Source: Lachnospiraceae bacterium
Lineage (GTDB): Bacteria; Bacillota; Clostridia; Lachnospirales; Lachnospiraceae
DNA length: 49,094 nt
Assembly (NCBI GenBank): GCA_017536965.1
Contig: JAFWCK010000015.1
Span: forward strand, 1-49,094
Reading direction: 5' to 3'
Shown here: piece by piece, positions 8,605 to 16,215 of the stretch
Position numbering within the stretch: the first letter of the stretch is position 1
Layout: each line of letters begins with the position of its first letter
Notes under the pieces: model-generated
Database searches by the model: none
What the model was told of the DNA's origin: nothing
What the model saw: the letters and a program-made list of their open reading frames with translations, nothing else
Program-made: the position numbers and the translations under genes

Positions 8605-8640
8605 GAAAAGCCGGAGCCTGTAATGGGCCCCGGCTTTTTC
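8605..8640. terminator. Bidirectional terminator between convergent genes
   Basis: AAAAGCCGG (8606-8614) pairs with CCGGCTTTT (8630-8638), with A and T tracts on either side, so it can serve both the flavoprotein gene and the minus-strand PucR gene. Confidence 0.85.
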
Positions 8641-8651
8641 TGAAGCTTTTT

Positions 8652-10229
8652 TTAAGGAAGCAATTCATGAGTATCCGGTTGATAATTCAACTTGAAAAGT
8701 TCATAAGACAGGATAATATATTGCCGTTCCTTATAGTCCTCGTAATCAATGTCCACCAGGGAATCAATCATTTTCAGACGATAACTTAAGGTATTGCGGT
8801 GGATGTTCAAAGCATCGGCTGCTTCCTGGCTCCTTCTTTCGTGTACGAGATATAGGTAAAGAGTGTACGCAAGTTCGGTATCATTTTTCTGATCGTGTTC
8901 CAGCAGCGTCTTTAATTTTGGATGGCAGTAGGTAATAAAAGATTCTTTGCTGGTAAAAGTGTTTGCCATGTGCTGAAGATAATAGTCTTTGTAAGCATAC
9001 AGACCGGCAGTATTTTTAATTGCGGCGCCAATCTCGATTGCCCGGAGGGACTGCTCATAATATCCCCGAAATTGAATAATATCGGTAAAAACGTTGCTGA
9101 GTCCTGCAAAAAGGTTTTCGCGGACACAGAGCGCATTGATCAGTTTAAATTCTTTTTCTCCCAGATATTTCTTGTCCGGAAAAGAAAAAATAACAATGAT
9201 CTGTCCGTTGTAATGCAGAGTTTTGGTTCCGACAAGAAGAGATTCAAATTTGCTTCGCAAAGAAGAAAGGTTAAGGGTATCGTTGGTTCGGGCTGCTTCA
9301 ATCACCATACAGTATTTGTTTTTGGAAAACTCATGATTAACATAATTGAAACGGCCGGATTGATTTGCAGAGGAGCCGATTTTCTCATCCAGAAGATCTC
9401 TTAGGAGATATTCATATGGATAACCGGAGTTGTTACGGATAAATTCGTTCTTTTGCATCTGCTGACTGATGCCCATTTTCAGCATATAAAGGAGACGGAT
9501 GTCAGAGTCTGTAATTGGACGGTTGACGCCATCGATGACCAGGTGTCCCATATCTTTTTTGGTACTGATCGTACAGATGACCTGTTCATATCCGATTTCT
9601 TTGTGAAAAACTCTCAGTGGAGTTTCTTGTTTTTTCACGCGTTCGTGAATATGTCCGTGTGCATTGATCAATTTATACTCTTCGTCAGTAAAGCCCATGG
9701 CTTCAATGATTTTTTTCCCCATTGGAGTCTTTTCCGCCTCTTCATAATTGCATGCGAGCAGATTGAATCCAGAGTCAAAAAGATAAACCGGATTATTGAA
9801 TGCCGGGGCGATCTTATCGATCATCGCCTGGATCCCCTGTTCGTGAAACAAAATGTTTATAAGAGAATCGCCAAATAGTCCGGTGCTCAACTGATCATCA
9901 AAGTAAGAACGCAGAATATTTGCGATTTCAGCCAGCTTCCCTGCAGGTGCGTGCACATCCAGGATATTAACAGGGATATCACCATAGTGGGTATAACCAG
10001 ATAAATCTTTTTTTTGGGGATTCATGACCAGGATGTTCATATATTCGACCGGTTTCAGGTCTTTCAGCCGCTTTGGGCTGTCTGCCAGATAAAGCGTGTG
10101 CTGAAAATAAGGCATGATGGCGCCGTTTAAATTCTCGATCATATCGAGACAAAGAGTATAATCATGCATGTAAACAGTGCATTCATATTCACCAAGCTGC
10201 TGCCGAAGGATCTCCATATCAATATACAT
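8652..10229 (-). CDS. PucR/CdaR-family transcriptional regulator
   Basis: 525 residues. The C-terminus carries the PucR helix-turn-helix (SQEAADALNIHRNTLSYRLKMID), preceded by a GGDEF-like/CdaR linker region. The N-terminal half is a purine-catabolism-regulator-type sensory region (residues about 1-280). Such proteins are usually substrate-responsive activators of adjacent catabolic operons. It is transcribed divergently from locus A, with a 225-bp intergenic region between the start codons. Its own promoter (TTGCAC, 17 bp, TATATT) has its -35 inside a palindrome, suggesting autoregulation. The ligand is unknown. Confidence 0.85.
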   Translation of the reverse strand: MYIDMEILRQQLGEYECTVYMHDYTLCLDMIENLNGAIMPYFQHTLYLADSPKRLKDLKPVEYMNILVMNPQKKDLSGYTHYGDIPVNILDVHAPAGKLAEIANILRSYFDDQLSTGLFGDSLINILFHEQGIQAMIDKIAPAFNNPVYLFDSGFNLLACNYEEAEKTPMGKKIIEAMGFTDEEYKLINAHGHIHERVKKQETPLRVFHKEIGYEQVICTISTKKDMGHLVIDGVNRPITDSDIRLLYMLKMGISQQMQKNEFIRNNSGYPYEYLLRDLLDEKIGSSANQSGRFNYVNHEFSKNKYCMVIEAARTNDTLNLSSLRSKFESLLVGTKTLHYNGQIIVIFSFPDKKYLGEKEFKLINALCVRENLFAGLSNVFTDIIQFRGYYEQSLRAIEIGAAIKNTAGLYAYKDYYLQHMANTFTSKESFITYCHPKLKTLLEHDQKNDTELAYTLYLYLVHERRSQEAADALNIHRNTLSYRLKMIDSLVDIDYEDYKERQYIILSYELFKLNYQPDTHELLP

Positions 10230-10293
10230 AACACTTCTCCCTTGTTATTCCACGATAGTTTGTAAACTGTTCCGCAACGCTTCTCTTGAAATG

Positions 10294-10330
10294 AATATAG
10301 CATAATGCTTCAAACTGTGCAACGCGCACA
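10294..10330 (-). promoter_or_regulatory. PucR-gene promoter overlapped by candidate operator
   Basis: The palindrome TGTGC-N5-GCACA occupies 10316-10330. On the minus strand it contains TTGCAC (10317-10322), which with TATATT (10294-10299) and a 17-bp spacer forms a promoter for the regulator. The arrangement repeats that of the hydrogenase promoter at 4640-4679. Confidence 0.5.
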
Positions 10331-10380
10331 ACATCTGCAAGGAAATTCCCGTAATTGACTAAAAAGAAATAAAAACCGCT

Positions 10381-10389
10381 TGCTATGAT
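10381..10389 (+). promoter_or_regulatory. Extended -10 promoter of locus A
   Basis: TGCTATGAT is an extended -10 element (TGnTATGAT) with no good -35 hexamer, typical of an activated promoter. The palindrome at 10316-10330 lies about 60 bp upstream, a usual position for an activator. Confidence 0.4.
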
Positions 10390-10454
10390 TTAGATTAAGA
10401 AGCACCAACCGAGCATTTGGCAAAATGTCGTGATACCAAATGGAGGTTAAAAAA

Positions 10455-11705
10455 ATGACTGATAATAAAGTAAAGTATGAAGAGCGAATGAACCGTATTA
10501 ACACTGCGATTGCGCTCAAAGAGCCAGATCGCGTCCCTATCATTCCTTTTGCACAATGTTATCCAGTCCTTCACGCCGGACACACAATGGCAGAAGCGTT
10601 GTACGACGCAAATGTTGCAAAAGACGGGATCAAAAAATACCTACTGGAATACGAACCGGATATGGGATTTAACTATTACGACCTGTTTGCCGGACAGGGA
10701 CCGATCATGGACAAGATGGGTCTGAAATTTATCCAGTGGGCGGGACAGAAAGGCAGTATCGTTCCGGATAACTGCATCCATCAGTTTGTAGAAAAGGAAT
10801 ATCTGGAAGAGGACGAATTTGCAGAGTATGTACAGGACCAGACAGGATGGATCCAGAGAAAATACTTTCCGCGATGCTATGAGAATCTGAAAGGAATCGC
10901 GAACATGGATCTTCGCGGCGCCGTTGGCTGGGGTTTTTTACCGGCTATGATGCAGTTTGCAAATCCAGAGATCCTGGAGAGCATCAAAACGATGACAGAG
11001 ATCGCGCCGATGGTGCTGGGTTTCTATAAAGAAATGGCAGAATTTGAAGTGGAGCTGGAAGAAATGGGGTTCCCGGTTCAGTATGGCGCAACCGTCTGCA
11101 CGGCGTTTGACAATATCAGCGATACCCTTCGCGGAACCATGGGTATTATGATGGATCTTTTTGACCAGCCGGAAATCGTTCATCAGGCAATCGATATGAT
11201 CTATCCGAGCACGATCGGAAGCGCGCTTGCGCAGATGCAGAATGCCATTGGTAAATGGGTGCATATCCCGCTGCATAAAGGCATGGACGGATTTATGAGT
11301 CCGGCACAGTATGACGAATTCTACTGGCCAACCCTGAAAGGGCTGATCATGGCCATCCTGGATGCGGGATACACTCCATATATTTATACCGAAGGAAAAT
11401 ATGACAGCCGCTTAGAGCGTCTGACAGATCTTCCGGATGGAAAAGTGGTCATCCATTTTGAGTCGGTAGATATGAAAGAAGCAAAACGGATTGTAGGACC
11501 GCATTCCTGCATCACTGGCGGATTTAATGGAAGACTGTTAGAAAGCGGAACGGTTGATCAGGTCAAAGACGAAGTGAAACGTGTTCTTGATATTTATGCA
11601 CCGGGAGGCGGCTATATGTTCGATGTCAATGACACGATGGATGACTGCAAACCGGAAAACGTGGAAGCAATGTTTGAAACGGTACGCGAGTACGGAAAAT
11701 ACTAA
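10455..11705 (+). CDS. Uroporphyrinogen decarboxylase (URO-D)-family protein, atypical
   Basis: 416 residues of the URO-D / MtaA-type TIM barrel. The N-terminal segment KEPDRVPIIPFAQ and the C-terminal CITGGFNG...EVKRVLDIYAPGGGYMFDVND are family hallmarks. Members include HemE and the corrinoid:coenzyme methyltransferases MtaA/MtbA. The zinc-binding HxCG of the methyltransferases is absent: Tyr311-Thr312-Glu313-Gly314 stands in that place. No corrinoid protein gene is in the window, so neither heme synthesis nor standard methyl transfer is supported. The start is ATG 10455 because GGAGG at 10442-10446 is correctly spaced; the ATG at 10440 lies inside the ribosome site. First gene of locus A; a distinct homologue is in locus B. 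Confidence 0.85.
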   Translation: MTDNKVKYEERMNRINTAIALKEPDRVPIIPFAQCYPVLHAGHTMAEALYDANVAKDGIKKYLLEYEPDMGFNYYDLFAGQGPIMDKMGLKFIQWAGQKGSIVPDNCIHQFVEKEYLEEDEFAEYVQDQTGWIQRKYFPRCYENLKGIANMDLRGAVGWGFLPAMMQFANPEILESIKTMTEIAPMVLGFYKEMAEFEVELEEMGFPVQYGATVCTAFDNISDTLRGTMGIMMDLFDQPEIVHQAIDMIYPSTIGSALAQMQNAIGKWVHIPLHKGMDGFMSPAQYDEFYWPTLKGLIMAILDAGYTPYIYTEGKYDSRLERLTDLPDGKVVIHFESVDMKEAKRIVGPHSCITGGFNGRLLESGTVDQVKDEVKRVLDIYAPGGGYMFDVNDTMDDCKPENVEAMFETVREYGKY

Positions 11706-11784
11706 GAGCATTTTATTGTAAATAAGCCGCGGGAAAAGCGGTGAAGGTAATTAGCAAGCATAAAAAAAGAGGAGGAAATCGTTC

Positions 11785-13059
11785 ATGGAAAAAACACAAA
11801 AGGCAATTTGGTACGGACCAAAGCAGATCCTGATGATCATCTTTACCGGTATTCTGCTTCTGATCGACGCATGCATCGTCGGCGGTTCCACCAACACAGT
11901 TCTTCCAGCGCTCTCCGGAGCATATGGCTGGAACGTTAACACGTTAAATATTTTTGCAGGACTCGGATGTATTCTGGATGGTCTGGGAATCCTGTTCTGG
12001 TCGAAGTTTGCCCGCAAATCTGCTAAGAAACTGGCAGCAGTCGGCCTGTTTGCAACCACGGTTTGTATTATTATCTTCGGTTATTCACAGAACATAGTTC
12101 TGACCTGCATTATGATCCTTCTTCTTGGTCTTGCAGGATCTATGTATGCATCTACTGCTGTTATGACGCTGACCGCTAACTGGTGGCCGACAAAGAAGGG
12201 CGCCGTTCTCGGATGGTCTACAATGGGTATCATTCTGATGAGTGTTGTTTATGCTCCGTATATGCCATCAGCATTTGCTAAATTTGGTATTGGCCTGACT
12301 AACGTTGGTATCGGTATTTTTGTTGCGATCATGGGTGTGATCAGTCTCTTTGTTGTTAAAGATACACCGGAAGAAGCGAACACAACACCAGACGGTTTAA
12401 CCGGCGTTTCTCTGGAAAAAACAAAAGAGATCACAAAGGCTCTTTCTGAATATCAGAGCCCATATACATTTGGAAAAATGGTTAAGAACCCGAACAACTG
12501 GTTTGTTGCTTTTGCAATGGGTATTTCCCTGATGGTTGCTATGACATTTATCGCTTCTACCATTCCGGCACTTCTGTCCTTTGGTTATAACTTTGGTCAG
12601 GCATCTGCAATCTTTGCAGTCGGTGGTGTTGTAGCGCTGGCAGGATCATGGATCCTTGGTATGCTGGATATGAAGATCGGTACCAGAACAACGGTTATCA
12701 TCTTCCTGTTTATCATGCTTCTTGGCGCAATCTCCTGTCTGTTCATGCCGCAGAGCATTGTTTTCGGCTGGATCTCCGGTATGATCTTTATGTTCACAAA
12801 CGGAGGCGCAAAGAACCTGACACCTTCCTTTGTTGCAACGATCTACGGCAGATGGGATTATCCGGCAGCGTTCAGACTGATTGGCTCTGTAGCTTATGTA
12901 CTGTGTGGACTCGGCGTTATGCTCATTGGTGTGTTCCCAACTTACCAGTCCATGTATATTTTTGACATCATCATGGTCGTGATCGCAATCATTCTCGCAT
13001 TCCTTTCCAAACAGACATTTATCGGAAAGTCAGATGAAGAAGAACTTTCACAGAATTAA
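11785..13059 (+). CDS. MFS transporter (OxlT-like)
   Basis: 424 residues with about 12 hydrophobic segments and a central polar loop (about residues 195-235), the usual major facilitator layout. It resembles the oxalate/formate antiporter-type group of MFS proteins, and the loop NWWPTKKGAVLGWSTMG matches the conserved region after TM4 in that group. A GGAGG site lies ahead of ATG 11785. Placed second in locus A, it is the obvious candidate for import of the substrate or exchange with an acidic product. Substrate unknown. Confidence 0.85.
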   Translation: MEKTQKAIWYGPKQILMIIFTGILLLIDACIVGGSTNTVLPALSGAYGWNVNTLNIFAGLGCILDGLGILFWSKFARKSAKKLAAVGLFATTVCIIIFGYSQNIVLTCIMILLLGLAGSMYASTAVMTLTANWWPTKKGAVLGWSTMGIILMSVVYAPYMPSAFAKFGIGLTNVGIGIFVAIMGVISLFVVKDTPEEANTTPDGLTGVSLEKTKEITKALSEYQSPYTFGKMVKNPNNWFVAFAMGISLMVAMTFIASTIPALLSFGYNFGQASAIFAVGGVVALAGSWILGMLDMKIGTRTTVIIFLFIMLLGAISCLFMPQSIVFGWISGMIFMFTNGGAKNLTPSFVATIYGRWDYPAAFRLIGSVAYVLCGLGVMLIGVFPTYQSMYIFDIIMVVIAIILAFLSKQTFIGKSDEEELSQN

Positions 13060-13099
13060 GCGGATTCCAACAGGAGACGCAGAATAAATACAAGTTATG

Positions 13100-13144
13100 C
13101 TTGCAGGGAAAGCCGGCCTCTCAGGTTCGGCTTTTCCGAGCAAG
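13100..13144 (+). other. Intercistronic hairpin
   Basis: CTTGC (13100-13104) pairs with GCAAG (13140-13144), and inside it GGAAAGCCG pairs with CGGCTTTTCC with one bulge. The hairpin ends just before the GGGAGG of the thioesterase gene and has only four T residues, so it is more likely an mRNA-processing or attenuation element than a full terminator. Confidence 0.5.
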
Positions 13145-13156
13145 TAGGGAGGCAGC

Positions 13157-13900
13157 ATGGATCAAATATTATTAAACAGCACAGCAGATGTATTTAAAAA
13201 AGAATATGTTATTAAAGCAGATCAGGCAGATGAAAACGGCCGCGTAACATGCGGAACACTTGCCCGTCTTATGCAGGACGCAACGACAGCACACATGGCA
13301 TCATTAGGGATCGGCGTAGATACCCTTATGGAAAAAGACCTTCTGTGGGTGATCGTATGTACGCAGATCAATATCAACCGTTTGCCAAAGAGTGGAGAGA
13401 CAATAGAGCAGTATACATGGGCTGGTGCAGAAAAATTCGGCATGCAAACAAGACGCTATGCCTTTTTTTCAAAAGAAGGAGAAGAACTTCTTCAGGCAGC
13501 CTCCCTGTTTCTTCTGGTTAATAAGGAATCCCGTACGCTCAGTGAAGCAGAAAAAGAAACAGTCAATCTTCCGCTCGTAGAAATTGCCGGCGAGCCAAAA
13601 CTTCCGAAAATGATGCAGAAATTCCCATCGCTGATGTTTTCAAAAACACACGAAGTTTCCGCTTCGGAGATTGATTATAACGAGCATGTGAATAATGCAG
13701 TTTATCTGGAGTGGGCTGATACTATTTTTGATCCGGAATTTACAGAAGAACAAGAAATAAAAGAATACTGGATTCAATATGATCAGGAAATCGTTTTGGG
13801 ACAGAAAGTTGAAATGAAATATGCTTCTGCTGATAACTGCGCATACCTGAAAGGATACGTGGAAGGAACGGAGTGTTTCAAGATGAAAATTGATTTTTAG
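13157..13900 (+). CDS. Acyl-ACP thioesterase family protein (double hot-dog)
   Basis: 247 residues. The N-terminal hot-dog repeat has the typical GRVTCGTLARLMQDATTAH, and the second has DYNEHVNNAVYLEWAD, in which Asn/His of the family catalytic network are visible. This matches PF01643-type acyl-ACP thioesterases that release a free acid from acyl carrier protein. GGGAGG precedes ATG 13157. Its presence in the same operon as a protein with two fused acyl carrier domains (16216-17274) makes an acyl-ACP substrate plausible here. An editing role (releasing mis-acylated carrier) is also possible. Confidence 0.85.
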   Translation: MDQILLNSTADVFKKEYVIKADQADENGRVTCGTLARLMQDATTAHMASLGIGVDTLMEKDLLWVIVCTQININRLPKSGETIEQYTWAGAEKFGMQTRRYAFFSKEGEELLQAASLFLLVNKESRTLSEAEKETVNLPLVEIAGEPKLPKMMQKFPSLMFSKTHEVSASEIDYNEHVNNAVYLEWADTIFDPEFTEEQEIKEYWIQYDQEIVLGQKVEMKYASADNCAYLKGYVEGTECFKMKIDF

Positions 13901-13941
13901 TTTTTGCTGGAAGAGAGATTTTTGAAAAAGGAGAAGATGTG

Positions 13942-14772
13942 ATGAGTTCTACAGAAAGAAAACCATATCCAATCACAGAGGAAGAAAAAAAGAATCCGAT
14001 TTTCAAATATTACACAGAAAACATGACACCGCCAAATCCTGGTCCGATGAAGATCTTGCTAAGCGGCCCAATGGATCCAAAAGATGCGATCCGCCCGGAG
14101 CAGGTCAGAGAAATGCTGAAGCCGGGGTACATGAAGGTTGAAACAGGCTACTGCGTCATGGAGGACGGCGGCGGTTATCTGTGCCTGAACAATGACCTGC
14201 CGGGAGTCACTTTGGAAATGATCAAATGGTGGTTTGCGTGGCATCCGCTGGAGGATCTTCGTTATAAGATATGGAATCCATACTGTCATGCTGCCTGCGC
14301 AGTCGATGAAGCTGACCGGAAAAAAATCAAGGATATAAGTATCCCTCTGGAAAATAAGATCGCGGATGTTGTTCACCATATTGCGGAGGATGTCGGAGGC
14401 GGTCTGGAGGATATTGAGATCCATTTTAAGACTCCGGAATTCTTTGGCTTTTCAAAAGAAGAGCTGAAAGAGGCACATTCCTATGTGATTGCCGGATGCG
14501 GGCTGGCAGAAAACCGGGAACATGGAAATGGAAAGCTCCCGGTCGTTATGTTTCATTATTACAGAGAGATTGAGGGTGGCATCGAAACCAGAACGCGTTT
14601 CTGGATGGGTTATCGGATGGAAGCAGGACGTTCTGTCTGCGTGCTTCCGGAAGGTGCCGCTATTCCGATTGAGGCACCTAAAGGACTGGCACTTCATAAC
14701 GTGGAAGAATTTGGTCATCTGGCCAGTTTCCTGCCAGACCTTTACGCAGAGTATGGAAAGAAACCATTCTGA
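13942..14772 (+). CDS. PhlG / phloretin hydrolase-like C-C bond hydrolase
   Basis: 276 residues resembling the 2,4-diacetylphloroglucinol hydrolase (PhlG) and phloretin hydrolase family, zinc enzymes that cleave the bond between an acyl carbonyl and a phenol ring. Visible family features are WWFAWHPLEDLRYKIWNPYCH (residues 96-116) and the C-terminal zinc-site motif HxxxE in LHNVEEFGHL (His252, Glu256). The other zinc ligands are probably His116 (or His101) and a Glu near 149-156; that assignment is by spacing only. The start is ATG 13942, with GGAG 8 nt upstream. The substrate is inferred to be a C-acyl phenol or beta-diketone. It lies directly upstream of PhlC- and PhlB-like genes. Confidence 0.75.
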   Translation: MSSTERKPYPITEEEKKNPIFKYYTENMTPPNPGPMKILLSGPMDPKDAIRPEQVREMLKPGYMKVETGYCVMEDGGGYLCLNNDLPGVTLEMIKWWFAWHPLEDLRYKIWNPYCHAACAVDEADRKKIKDISIPLENKIADVVHHIAEDVGGGLEDIEIHFKTPEFFGFSKEELKEAHSYVIAGCGLAENREHGNGKLPVVMFHYYREIEGGIETRTRFWMGYRMEAGRSVCVLPEGAAIPIEAPKGLALHNVEEFGHLASFLPDLYAEYGKKPF

Positions 14773-14832
14773 TCCGGGAATGGCATCCATGCACAAAAAG
14801 GCCCCTGCATTTCGTTGCTTTTGGTGAATCTA

Positions 14833-14855
14833 TGCACAATTGTGGCCGATATAAT
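14833..14855 (+). promoter_or_regulatory. Internal promoter with CACAATTGTG palindrome
   Basis: In the 127-bp gap before the thiolase gene, a perfect CACAATTGTG palindrome (14835-14844) is followed by TATAAT (14850-14855). The 10-mer TGCACAATTG (14833-14842) also occurs at 4651-4660 in the hydrogenase promoter. The -35 is weak. The rest of the gap shows nothing. Confidence 0.4.
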
Positions 14856-14899
14856 AATGATAGAAAGAAGTAAGTGCAAGTGGAAAGGAGAATCCAATA

Positions 14900-16198
14900 A
14901 TGAGCTTTAGTGATAACCTTCCGAAATTAAAACCTTTTAACCGGAGCGTTTCTATCGTAGGCGTGGGCGTTACGCCGTTCAGACAGACGAGAGAGATTCC
15001 GGAATTAAACGGGATCACCGAGGGTGAACTTTTCGGATATGCTGCTGTAGAAGCAATGAGAGACGCCGGAATCAACGGCAAAGATGTAGACTTTTTTATT
15101 CATGGACAGGCAGGCCCTGGCTGGACCAGTAACTTTGCAACACCAAATATGCATGTTGCAAACTGGTTAGGAATGAAGGGCAAGGCTTCTTATCATCAGA
15201 GCGAAGCATGCGCAACCGGCTATGTGGCCTTAGAGACCGCAGTCGCTATGGTTGCATCAGGAACATATGATACGGTTCTCAGCGGATGTATTGAAATGCC
15301 GCATTCCATCGCTTACCCGGACAGAGTCCTTACAGAAAGAAGATTGGGAACAGAAGCAATCTTTCATGAGACCTTGTGCTCAACGATCACGAGAGACTAT
15401 AACCTTTTTACAAACGGAATCCTTCCGTTCCACTGGGAATCCTGGTTCCAGGCTTATGTGGAAGAAAACAATCTGACAGATGAGCAGGCAGATGAACTCC
15501 TTGTGCACATGTCTGTTAATGCCCGTAAGATGGCGGCGATCAATCCGATCGGGATGTCTTTTGGAAGAGATTATGACACGGTAGCAAAAGAGAACGGTTT
15601 TGGAACAGCAGAAGAATTCCTGACCTCAAAATGGAATCCGAAACTGGGACACTGGTATCGCGTCAGCAATTTTGAGCAGAGATGTGATGGTGCCGGTGCC
15701 ATGGTCGTGATGCCGACAGAAATGGCTTATGACTATACGGATCATCCAATTGAGATCTTAGGAATTGGACATTCCTGTGTGGAATACGGAAATCCACAGA
15801 ATGAGAGAACAGGAACGTTAAATGCATATAAACAGGTCAGAGAACTGACCGGGCTGACAGGTGCAGACATGGATCTTTTCATGACCAATGATTTCTTCCT
15901 GGCACAGCAGCTCCTTTCCGCAGAAGCATGCGGATATCTTCCGGAAGGGGAAGGCTGGAAATACATGATGGATGACAGATGTACATTTGAGGGAGACCGC
16001 CCGATTCAAACAAACGGCGGAAGATGTCATTATGGACATGCTGCAAGCGCATCCGGAACGCATGATATTTTTGAAGTCTGCATGCAGATGAGAGGAGAGG
16101 CAGATGCTCATCAGATCAACAGACCTATCAAGCATGCGATGATCAGAGGTTTTGGCGGCGGGCAGAACCTGCTCTGCATGATCTTGAGATATAACTAA
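14900..16198 (+). CDS. Thiolase-like acyltransferase (SCP2-thiolase/PhlC type)
   Basis: 432 residues of the thiolase superfamily. SVSIVGVGVTPF starts the fold, the nucleophilic Cys is Cys104 in HQSEACATGY, a catalytic His is in GGRCHYGHAASASG, and the C-terminus ends RGFGGGQNLLCMIL. The second catalytic Cys (CxG) of degradative thiolases is not present, as in SCP2-type and PhlC-type enzymes that act with a Zn-ribbon/OB partner. That partner is encoded 17 bp downstream. It probably forms or cleaves a C-acyl bond through a Cys104 thioester. About the same length as, and clearly homologous to, the locus B enzyme at 35022. Confidence 0.85.
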   Translation: MSFSDNLPKLKPFNRSVSIVGVGVTPFRQTREIPELNGITEGELFGYAAVEAMRDAGINGKDVDFFIHGQAGPGWTSNFATPNMHVANWLGMKGKASYHQSEACATGYVALETAVAMVASGTYDTVLSGCIEMPHSIAYPDRVLTERRLGTEAIFHETLCSTITRDYNLFTNGILPFHWESWFQAYVEENNLTDEQADELLVHMSVNARKMAAINPIGMSFGRDYDTVAKENGFGTAEEFLTSKWNPKLGHWYRVSNFEQRCDGAGAMVVMPTEMAYDYTDHPIEILGIGHSCVEYGNPQNERTGTLNAYKQVRELTGLTGADMDLFMTNDFFLAQQLLSAEACGYLPEGEGWKYMMDDRCTFEGDRPIQTNGGRCHYGHAASASGTHDIFEVCMQMRGEADAHQINRPIKHAMIRGFGGGQNLLCMILRYN

Positions 16199-16215
16199 AA
16201 AGGGAGGAAAGAAAG

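Noticed and set aside
10230..10454. Cobalamin riboswitch ahead of the UroD-family gene
   Set aside because: No B12-box or conserved core is visible; the gap is explained by divergent promoters and a palindrome.
10455..11705. HemE (true uroporphyrinogen decarboxylase)
   Set aside because: The protein is longer than HemE, lacks clear HemE N-terminal active-site features, and no heme genes are nearby.
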